A stretch of DNA of 64,000 nt from Pilasporangium apinafurcum. Its lineage: Eukaryota; Oomycota; Peronosporomycetes; Pythiales; Pythiaceae. A model generated the notes under the pieces. That model did not search any database. It saw nothing but the letters and a program-made list of their open reading frames with translations, and was not told where the DNA came from. The stretch is from contig BCKE01000002.1 of assembly GCA_001600495.1 (NCBI GenBank), positions 764,004-828,003 of the forward strand, written 5' to 3'. The first letter of the stretch is position 1. Every line of letters begins with the position of its first letter. Positions 45,606-56,344 of this stretch are shown piece after piece. Position numbers and translations under genes: made by a program.

Positions 45606-45663
45606 GTAGTTATACCTGAGGATCTATAGCTCATCGTATGGTGAACATCTCACCATTATATCC

Positions 45664-48600
45664 TCATCTGAATCGATTTCTGTACTCGTAACTTTTTGTC
45701 TTCTCCGTGATAGTACCGGGCTGTGGCTGGTTGAGATCAGTATTACGGGGTGAATCGCGGTATTGCTGGATGGAAGAACTTCGTTCTCCTCGCGTATTGC
45801 CTAGATGAGTCGTCTTTCTCGGTGGAGCTTCATCAATATGCAAGTTATTGGCTACATAGTCACGGACTTTTTGTTCAGCACCGGGGAAGCTTCGTTGTAA
45901 AAAAGGATCTTCTGTTGCGTGTGTGTGTACAATTTGTGTTGGCTCGAACTTATACTTCTTTTCCCACTTCTTGTGTTTCTTCAAAAGGTTGTAGGCGGTA
46001 CTTGACTGAAACCGATCCTTTTCTAGAAGATTCAGAATCTCAATGGCTTCTGCACGCGCGAGGAGGGGTTCCTTGATATCGCCAAGTGTACTAGGATTAT
46101 CCAAAATATTTAATAGATACCCAAACAAGTCGAGTCGACTGGCAACAAACACAATCCCAGATGACGGATCTCTTTCCCCGTGGTTCGAGTAATGTAAAAT
46201 GATACGTCGCATGATCTCCAATACATACGCAGCTTCGAAATGAAGTTCTTTTCCCAAGGCTGGATTAATAACGGCCATCAAGTTTGTAAACACCGTCGAG
46301 ATCGAAGGCTCCAAAGCTGCGATGCAACTCATGGATTGTGACATGACGCGTAAAAGTCGAATCACATTGACCGTGCATGCTTCGTTGGACTGATTGCGAA
46401 CAGACTCATTCAAAAACTCGCAGCATCGTTCTGGTATGTTTGCCTCGGCCATGTGCTCCAGTAGCCACGGATAGACCTGGGCAAATTATGATGTTGTTAA
46501 ACAAAATGACTGTTTAAACATTTTTCGGTTAGCCAGTTGAACATACCTGGAACAAACAACTGAGCGCAGATGCAACAAGGTCAACAAGTTCGATATCACG
46601 TTGAGCTGTCACATCGTCATCAGGACCAATAGTCTGACGAAGTGCGGAAGTAATGTGAGCAAGTTCCTGGAACAAAATGTCGAATTCTTCCCATAAGCAT
46701 GTCGCGAAGTACCTATCATCGACAAGTCAACATGTTTGCATATCCAATAAAATATCACTTTAGTTTCTCATAATACGTACAATGGATCGCGTAATTTGTA
46801 AACAGGGTTATTCATGTAGAGCTGGAGATACACATTTCCAGTCATTGGCAGTGGATAAACGAGTGAATAGTCGACTCGAAACTTGTCCACAATCGACGCG
46901 AATTGACCGTTCTCGGATCCAGCGATAGAAGTTGCTGAACTATAGTATAGATTGAGAAAATTGATCACATTGTTCCGCAAATGCATACGAAAATTGTCAT
47001 TCCACACGAGCTCTGGGTTCGCATGATCCGCCTGCGTTGAAAACAGCAAAATGTAAATAATATGCAAATGCCATGATGACAGATTGGAAACGTACCAAGT
47101 AGAACTCTACAAACGTGCTTGGGCTATCTGCGAGTTCGTAAACCATGGCGACGGGGAAGAAATCACTTACTGCTCGCCTTGCCTCTAGACCCATTGGAGT
47201 ATCTTCTTTCATCATCTCAGCAAGAACACGTGCAGTAGGAACTCGTAAACTTTCTGCTACATTAAGCTCTTCAGGAGTGGAGTAATCTTCCACAACAAGT
47301 AGCCAACCAATAAATTCCAGATAGCAACCCGATTGAAGGATTTCTGCGACAACTTCCGCTTGTGCTCCGTGACCACACAAGTTTTGAATAAGTTTAATGG
47401 CATCGGCAGCGACGTCTCGAACAACATGAACGAGTTCAATGAGAATGTCGCAAATGCCAATTGATAATGATGCTTTCGCGAAATGCTCTAAGCGTGACAC
47501 TATTTCCAGAATAGCAATGCAATGATGTCGGCATGGCATATATAACTGCGTCGGAAGAATCAGACTTTGTTCTGCGTCTTCACTTTGATGGACTTCGTTA
47601 TCAGGAGGAAAAAGAAGTCGCAACACCATTTTCAGCGCCCCAATATCCCGAACGAGATTACTTTCAACAACCTCCGGAACCACAGATGTGACAATCGCCA
47701 AACAATTCAGCGCAGTCACTCGGTCAACCGTACGCAGCTCCTCCTGATCAATCCTCCATCCGGAATGAGGAGGGAGCTTATTAATGTTCTCATTACTGTC
47801 AACAAATACAGGAAGTTCCAATTCACCAGTGTCGATAAACGAAAACAAATACTTGAAGAACTTGTCCCCTAGACCAAGTTCGTAATGAGTCGTTTCCTCA
47901 CCACTCCGTTCGATAACAAATAGACTTCCCATCAGCGTCTCAACATATATGTCTCCAACACAGAAGATGTCTGCCAGGTACTCGAATCGGAATCGAATCG
48001 CATCCGCATAGTCTTCCATCGTCAAACTATCTGAAGGCTCAACTGCACATTTGAGCGTAATGAAAGTCAGTAGCTCCTGTCGCATAGACTCATTCCAAAA
48101 CAATGTGTACGATTCACACTCGCCATGGAAAATTTTCAGATACTCATGATGACTACTCAGTATGAGTAGATCGGATAGATTTGGTGTCAATAGCGCATCT
48201 GTAACGGATTTTACGCGTGGGTGTTTCGGTGACGCTAATTCACTTCCGTCCACGAAAAATCCTCCAAGTCGACACAGCGCACGAATGGCCATGATAGCAA
48301 GAAGGTTTTCCACTTCATTTGTTAATTTTGAAAAGTCTTCATTGACGGAGGTCAAACTTGCTTGCAAGCGCGATCGAACTGTGGTATCATCGAGCTCCAC
48401 GTTGTACTGAGAAAATAAGAGGAAGAGCTGCCACAAGACTCCGCTTTGAAGAAGTCGATCCTGATTCTCTTCCAACAGTGACATTCTCGATATCCCTATT
48501 CGATGAGAACAATTAATATTTGATAATAAATTATAACACAGCTATCCACCGACTTACCTTCAAGCACTTGCTGGGTGATCTTAGAGAGAAGAAATGATTT

Positions 48601-51600
48601 TGTGGTAGTGTGATTCCAGTACCACAGCACTCGAACCATATCCACAACAAGCGTCGATGAGCCAAGTATCCACGTTCGACCTTTGTGGGACGCCACCAAG
48701 CCCGTAATAGTTTGGAAGACAAAGAAGCATACTTCTAATAACGGATTATGGTTCTCCGGATTATCGTGGATAATGGAATCAACACAATATCTCACAACCT
48801 TCTCCAGCGACATTAGATCGGGTTGATTGAGAAGTAGATCTCCATTTCGATACGACACCGCACAAGTATTGTGTAGCAGCTCAGCACAACACACAGAAAT
48901 TTCCAAAACTTGCTCCTTCGAAGTCTCCAACGGTGGAACGCCTTCAGCAGAGCAATGTGACACAAGTAATGAAAGAAGGAGGTCATAGCAATCAAACTCG
49001 TGCGCTCCAAGTTCTGAAGGGTATCGGTTGCACATCAGAACGAGAGAGTGCAGCAATAGGATCAAGTTCACCGGATCGTGTCCTTTAGTTAATAAGCTTG
49101 GGCGAGGACATGAGAGTACCCGGTAGGCTTCTTTTAGTATTTGCAGTCTACAATTTACCCAGTAAAATGTTAGCATGATACAACAATCATATATCAAGAT
49201 CACCCTCGTTACCTTTGAGCATAGTCCTCAGAGGGAAGACGCTCGTTGCAAAGAGCGCGCGCCTTCTCTTTAAATCCTGCCCGAGCCACATAATCATTTT
49301 CTTTCGACAAAATGGCTGGAACGTCCAGATATTCGGCTGCTTGGGTAAAATTTAATTGTGCCCCTTCACGATTAAACTCATCACGCAGTCCTCGAGTTAA
49401 TACTCCCATGAAATCAAGTGGGTCATTGATTATGACGTCTGGATCTTCACAGAATTTGCCCAAATACACTCCACCACACCATAATTCTTCCTTCAAATCC
49501 TCGTAATTCACTGGTGCCATCAAGCAAAAGCTCCAGTCACTCGTGATATCTTCTTCCAACATTTCCATATACTCCTTCATGTGCGCAATACAAGCGTCTC
49601 GAAGGTGCATTCGCATATTTCGATTCCAAATAACTTGGGCGGTTTGCAGTTGGCCACAAAAAACATCCGCAAACGTGGCTGCGGATGAATGCTCCAGAAA
49701 ATCGATCATCGCTTCCGGAAGTATTCCCGTCAAGGCACTGGCACCATCAAAACCATCTTGAAACTTATGTGTAGACTTGATTAAGGAAGCAATGCTTTCA
49801 AACTCTGTAGTATCGCCCAGAAAAACCATATAAAATAGGCCCAACGAAAATAAACGTGGTCTGTTTGTCACATCTTCCTTCTTGGAATGAAGAATCGGTA
49901 AGTTATCGGTGTATAAAAATTCCAAGAGAGCTGCAACCTTCTCACATAGTTTTGGATAGTTAAATCGGAGAAGTACCGGGACGATGTTTGGTACAAAACT
50001 CCACAACGTTGATTTTCCACGTGGAGGCGGGAAGATTGCTATTGGACCAATACTTTCTTCTGTATTTGCTGTTTTCATCAATGAGCTGCTACGTGCAGCG
50101 GCGAGAAGAATGTTGATGGCATCGTGAGCAATCTGAAGCGGGTGGAGTTCACCTTGTATTCCAACTTCCCACCGCAATTGCGCATTCTCCATCAATCTAG
50201 AATTAGGTTTGACGCATCCACTGCCATCATCATCGCATCGACGCACCCACAATGTTGACATATTTATCTTTCCTTGCTTCTTCATGTACTGCAGTTGCTG
50301 TACGCTCAGCGGACCAAATGTTTCTCCTTCTTCGTCTTCCAGAAGCCATAGTTTTGTGCTTGATGCACTATCATCACCTTGGCGATCACTGATGTGAGCC
50401 AATTGCAGCAATCGCACCGTTATGGTAATACTTTGACTGTTACCATGAAATCTTCTCGCATTTGGGCCGTACAAGCAAAGTGCTCTCACAACTTGATGAA
50501 CACTTTCTAAGATTGCAGCATGCACGGTTTCAGCCATTAATGTTGTCAAATAGTCGATTTCATCAAAATCAGTTGACCCGGCGTAATCAGCATAGGCTGT
50601 TCCAACGACAACCATACTTTTTAAGCATAGGATTGATGTTGCCAGATCATTGTGATGCTCAGCACGGATATTTTCGCGAAGCACGCGTCGATAAAGCGCA
50701 GCAAGTAACCCACGTGGATCACGAATAGAAACTTGTTCTTGTGTTAATGGAACGAAATTGTCTTCCACCGTGTGATCTTGGTCATCTGATCGTTTATGTA
50801 ACTCAATGTGTTCACTTAATAACCGTATGTAGGATCCATTAAGAACGATTTCGTCAGCAAGAGTCGAGTAGATTACGCGGAAATCCTCGTAATTCCATAA
50901 AGCAGCGCCATCTTCATAATTGTTCTGATAACTGGAAAACTGTTGAATTTCGCCAAATAGAGCCCGACGTAATTCTTCACGAGTAGATTTATTCCAAATC
51001 AAATCTACAGATTCGTGATCGCGGGTGAGATTGTAAAACAAGAGTCTAAAATTCTCTTGTTTATGGCCATGTCTTGACACATGCGTAACCTTTTCGTACG
51101 AAACTGGACGCTTTCGTCTCGTCAACGGCTTGTCCGACTTTACTTTTGAGAAAGCATGAGAGAGCGCCTCCATCGCAGCATCGCGCTTCCTCACTCGCTG
51201 GTTACCATCAGAGCTAGTCGAGTCTCTAATGTTCCCTTGGCGACCATTGTCTGATCTCCGTGAAGAAGTTGCTGAAGTCATGGTGGATCTATTGGAATGA
51301 CCGTTCACAGAACTTTTCAGCTTCTGCAACATTCTCGCCTTCGTATATTCATTCTCAATCTGTGTGTGGAAGGATTCTCTAACAGTGGTGCTGATCCAAG
51401 ACACAGACGAACGACCACCTATGATCGATCCCCGTGAGCCATTCTCGGTTGCCTCCGACTCTGATAATCTTCTCGTTTCTGGTCGATATCCTGGTGGTCG
51501 TTCATTTATAACACTGCTTGACTGAGATCTTCTGATAAAAAGCTCCATTGTAGTATCAGCCTCGTCGATTTTATCCATGTCAGCTACTGACATCGACGAT

Positions 51601-54313
51601 CTTCGTACATCAACATCAAACGAAGATCCACTGGAGGAGGAAAGGCGCTCTACACTGTTATGCTCATGTAGATCTTCACTTTCCATCCCAAACTCCTCCC
51701 TTTCACGCCGTTCCATTTCAGTAATTTCAGCAGCAGATGATATTGGATCCCTCAGGAAAGAAAGAAATCCAATTGGGATCATCCGGGATAGTAGTTGTTG
51801 CGATGGATCGTGGTGGCTCATCCAAAGTGAAACCAAATAGCGACTAACGCATCGCTGATCATAGGATTCATCAAAAATGGCTTGATAGAAATGGCGAAGA
51901 ACAATGCCTTCAGTCAGCGCAGCGTTTCGAATACGTGCCGCAACAGTTGGGTCACATTCCTCTAATGTGGTTTTCAGCAATAGTGTACCTACATCAAATA
52001 GCGCGTGAGACTCGAAATATTAACAAACCGGATAAGATGTCTTACATGCTTCGACAGTTGTAGCAGAGCGCGACTGAAAGAGCAGCTTTAGCAGAGTACT
52101 GTAGTATTTTGCCACCTCTGCAACCAATTGGTGGAACTCAGCTGGTGGGGTGGTCGTTTTTCTGGAGCATAAGCAACCTTCAAGTGTCTGTAACAAACCC
52201 ATGATGACCAACGGACCAACACGGCGAGTTCGACTAGTGTGGGGTTTCCGTTCCACTTCAATTCCATCCAAATGGCTCATCAGCGAGTACACTAGATATG
52301 TGTTTCCAAATAACATACTCTTGTTGTACGTCTCCACTTCTTCACAAAATGTAACCGATGAAGGATCCAATTCTATACACACAAAGGAAGATATGAGAAC
52401 ACCGAACGCCATATAAACGTATCCATAATGCATACACAAGATGATAATCATACTTGTAGTACTTGGAATCACATGTGCAGTCAGTCGTCGCAATAGCAGT
52501 GTCGTCCAAAACACAGCAAATTCATCACCATTAACTAACAAGTTGGTGATTGAATCCGAAATTTGACCAATCTGGCCAATCTCGCGAAACCCATAGTACG
52601 ACGAAGCGATACGAAAAAGAGCTTGCAATAGCGTGACAGCTGAGCGTGATGGTAGCGGTTTCGATTTTGATAGATAATACAGCTGAGCACCAATTGGTCG
52701 AAGGGCATCCGTGATGATAGACTGCTTGGTATTATATATGATACCGCTGGCAGGGACATTTGCATTGAATTCTTCCACAATTCCCAAAAAGCTAACATAG
52801 ACAACGTGTAAATTGGGTTCCAATAAGACAACACGATGAGTATTGGCAGATATTCTTACCTTTTGTCAGTGAGTTTGCGCGAGCGATCAAATTTTCCGAC
52901 TGCAGTCATTCGTTGAAGAAAGCATGTTCCAATCGAAGAGTCTCCAAAAAATGAGTGAGTCTCCGATGCATCCTCTGTGGCGAAAAAGGGAAGTAATCGT
53001 GATCCTCGCTCATTCGCTACACAACTGATAAAGATTTCTGGATTTTCATTGCATGTCACACACACATCATAGATTGCAGCTAGAGCACCATCTCGATCAT
53101 TCGACGCATACTTTCGTATTTCACCATTCACAAACTGAATCTCAAATTGCGTTGTGGTTTTTGGATGGCGTATAAGAACATAGATTTTGCGATATTCGTA
53201 ACACGCGATAACTCCTCCATCCTTGCCCAACTCAGCCAAACACTTCTCGTGCAAGGATAAGACACGGTTCACTGGTTCGTTATGCTTTGGCGTTATTTTT
53301 TGAACTGGAAATTGTACAAACGCATTTGATAGATGGGATCCGTAGTCGAGACGCTCTTTCTTGACCATTGGGGCTGTGGCATTGGAGTTGGCCCTGATGA
53401 AACAGCCTATGGCTTCAGCGGCTGCAATAATCCGGTGCATGATTTGTGTACGTTGTTCACTGAAAAATAGCCGACTTCGGCCAGAGTATCCTAGCGCAAA
53501 TCCATCCTTCGAATCTGACAGCATCGTCAAATGCTCCATTTCAACATACAGATACTTTGATCGCATCGATCCATCCGGATACGTGCAGACTAAGCCATCC
53601 AGACCAACGTCCATGCGGCAATCAAGTAGAGTGTCATTCCTCAACCATTTCTTACATGAAAATTGAATATCCATCTTGGATCGGCGCTGCAGAAACTGAT
53701 CTTGTAGGAGATAAATATCCGAAAGCAGGCGAGAACGAAATCGACAACGTAGCTTGAGTTGTTCGTCTTTTTTCGGTCCTTTTAAAATCAACGTAAAGCC
53801 CTGTTGGAAATGCACAATAATCATTGTAAATTTTAGTTAAGCAAAATAGTTTGAAGAACTTGCTGCATGCACCTCTGGGTCGCCTTGTTCCAAGTTAATC
53901 CCCCGCAATGCCTTTAACGACCATGTATTCGTGACCTCGAAATCCTTCGGATCGATCGTGCAAAACCGTGTCGGCGCCAGCGCAAAGATCCGTTCATACT
54001 TGCCACGCCATGAACACTTAATGACTTGGTACTTGGTGACAAACTCTTCAATTGGTGTCGATGACAGGAACGACATATGATGCTCGCGTGCGGATGATTT
54101 ATGCAGGTTCCGCATTGATTGTGCTTCTGGCAAGTTCCTTATTGACGATGTACTCGAATACTCGAGACTGCGCAGCGAGTCGATGTCTACCGATCCTGCA
54201 TCACTCATGTTGGACGATGGTAGCAGTACCTGTTGGCGTGGCTGCGTATAGTTACTGTTCTCCTGGTCAAAGGACGTGAGTGGCTGTGCCACCCTTGCCT
54301 CGTGTTCGACCAT
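45664..54313 (-). CDS. DNAJC13: RME-8 / DNAJC13 orthologue (endosomal J-like protein), 2,707 aa, 9 exons, HPD motif lost
   Basis: RME-8 is a peripheral endosomal protein that recruits Hsc70 and acts with sorting nexin/retromer in clathrin and cargo dynamics. Exons: 54313-53873, 53800-52860, 52791-52046, 51988-49213, 49147-48558, 48495-47096, 47031-46781, 46712-46547, 46476-45664; total 8,124 bases, in frame. Diagnostic features: N-terminal PH-like region (VTKYQVIKCSWRGKYERIF; DFEVTNTW), a GYF-like domain (DEEGETFGPLSVQQLQYM), and four IWN repeats: IWNKSTREEL near 51000, IWNRNMRMHL near 49615, FWNESMRQEL near 48100 and VWNDNFRMHL near 47005. The J-like segment lies between the second and third repeats, as in animals, but HPD is replaced by CNE. 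The protein is longer than human DNAJC13 (2,243) through linker expansion. The start is the first ATG in frame. Confidence 0.92.
49100..49340 (-). other. Degenerate J domain of the RME-8 orthologue (no HPD)
   Basis: The segment AEYLDVP...RAGFKEKARAL|CNE|RLPSEDYAQR, followed after the 65-bp intron by LQILKEAYRVLSCP, aligns helix by helix with the animal RME-8 J domain (YEVLDLP...RKAYFRLAQKY|HPD|KNPEG...VNKAYEFL). CNE (codons at 49250-49242) replaces the HPD that stimulates Hsp70 ATPase. Confidence 0.75.
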
Positions 54314-55062
54314 ATGGATGAGCCTGGGCAATTCCGTTATGACTGGGGTTTACTCAGCTGGTAATGCAGAGCAGGAGTTGGCCGGTCGCACAGTCGTGCG
54401 GTCGGTCGCTTCCGCTGCTAAGTATTCAGTAGCGACATTTGGCATTTTTCACGAGGGGATTTAGCAGAGCGGTGTACCATTTTTGCTAAAGTAGTGCTTA
54501 AGTAACCAATAGAGCGAAGTATTTTCATCACATCATCCCACCCTACTGATACGTGTCACCCACATCTTATTTGGAAGAGTCCATTTTGAAATCCACTGGG
54601 TTTGCTGGTCATAGATGTCGCGCTAGCAATTTTCTTTTCCATGTAGATCGGCATGCTACAGAATGTGAAGTTCACTTATCCATTTCTCCAGAACTTGTAA
54701 TGGCCCATGTACCATTACATGTAAGTAATTTAGTCCCGGGTTAGTGTGGTTTATCCGGATTCGTATTACCAATCGGGTAACGTCACCTATAGAGTAGAGA
54801 TGGGCGGGTTTATGGAAAACTTTGAGTCAGCAAAGTTATAGATGCATCCTATTAGGTGAAAATTTAAACCTAATCCGACCCACATTAAAATAAAAATATT
54901 ATAACCAAACCCGGTATTTTAACTTCATACCCATATAAAGAAGAAACCCGATCCGATCAAGATTGAAAGACACAACAAAGCAGCCAATCAGTAGCCGCAG
55001 CCACAAAATGAGACTAAAACTGGTGTTGGCTTCCTAGTGAAAGATAATCCAGCGCAAGTGTC
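54314..55062. other. Divergent intergenic region with degenerate AACCxGATCCGA-type repeats
   Basis: Lies between the starts of RME-8 (minus) and the FAM210-like gene (plus). It is AT-rich. It contains AAACCTAATCCGACCC near 54865-54881 and AAACCCGATCCGATC near 54944-54958, with related fragments nearby. No coding exon is supportable. Confidence 0.4.
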
Positions 55063-56075
55063 ATGTGGCGAGGAAGTTGCATGATGATACGCCTCTCGGC
55101 GCGAGGAATGGCTACCCCTAGCATTTGCAAAGTAAGTAGCACCGCACGTCATAGTGGCTGGATACAGCATGTGAGTTTCATCTCTTCAAGCCACTCTAGA
55201 AGAACGGTGATTCGTCCATTTACCACGAAGAACACCAACGAAGCTGACACCAGCAAAGTATCCACATTACCTGAATCAGTGGGGTTTTTGGATCAAGTGG
55301 TAAATAAACTAAATGACTCGATAAAGAAGCACCCTGCGGAGACACTCGCAGTGTTGTTCGCATCCGACATCGCAAGTATCGGTGCAATGTATGGCGTTCT
55401 TATAATGTCAGGTCGGAAAACTAGGCTATGAAATGGTTATGACTACCTTTAGATGCGCTAATGATTCTGACTATTTCTCTTGCGGCATCCAGGAATNGAG
55501 TTTTCGCCCGAATTCGCTCTGGCATTTGCAGCGAGCCGTCCCTTCCNTCGCTTCCGACTGCCATTGGATTTAGCTGTTGCAGCCGGTGTGGCGAAGATGT
55601 TCCCTGTGTTTTCCCGCGTTCGACTATCTGATCTTGCTGGAGCACTTCCAAAGTACGTGCTGTATAATGCCATCTAGCACGACTAATTTGCGTTTTTTAC
55701 ACTTTCTTGTTGCTGTATCTATTGCATCCTCTTGACAGTCGTCCAATGGTTGCCCCCACTGCTGTCAGCAATGCCTCACTAATGTCAAGAACGATGGCAA
55801 TGGCGAAGGACGTGATCGACAACTACGGCGCTGCGTACATGATGGGTTCGCGTCTCGCCGGCGTCAGTGTGGTTTGCGCACTTTATTTCCTTATCAAACA
55901 AGGCGTGGATGTCATGCCGCTACTAGCCAAGCTTGGAGTGGAAGACGTAGGCACCGCGCTTGGGTCATATGCAGCTGCAGTGGTGTTTTCCTCAGCGTTT
56001 TATCCTGTAACACTGGGAGTGACAGGGTACATCGTACCGGCCGTCGCGAAAGTACGTCGTACCATATTACCGTGA
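55063..56075 (+). CDS. FAM210/DUF1279-like mitochondrial membrane protein (281 aa, 3 exons)
   Basis: Exons 55063-55411, 55493-55652 and 55739-56075 close in frame. The N-terminus (MWRGSCMMIRLSARGMATPS) is rich in Arg and Ser with no acidic residues, as in a mitochondrial presequence. The C-terminal domain, starting AKDVIDNYGAAYMMGSRLAG and continuing YFLIKQGVDVMPLLAKLGVE and then a hydrophobic stretch, follows the DUF1279/FAM210 pattern of an amphipathic start, a TM helix, a short loop with GVD-LLxKLG and a second TM. A preceding similar hydrophobic unit (HPAETLAVLFASDIASIGAM) may be a second copy. FAM210 proteins act in mitochondrial translation or structure in animals; that role here is inferred. 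Bases 55497 and 55547 are N. The first donor reads GTCGGA, unusual for this region. Confidence 0.65.
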
Positions 56076-56344
56076 GGAAATTAGAATGGATAGAATGGCT
56101 AATGATAACTCGTAAGCAAGTAATCCATCAATTCTGGTAATGGAGATATATAATAGTTCTTGTTCATTGGCTGTCATCTATCCCACTTGTGAATTTGCTG
56201 TCAGCTCACAGCATCGACTTCAGTCGAAAGGCATGATCAAGTGTATGTATCGCATATCTTGAGATGATCCTTTTTTCTAACGTTTCTAATTACTATTAGT
56301 GCTTCTTCAACTGTTTGACACACAAAAGAAGCCACAATCGTAAA

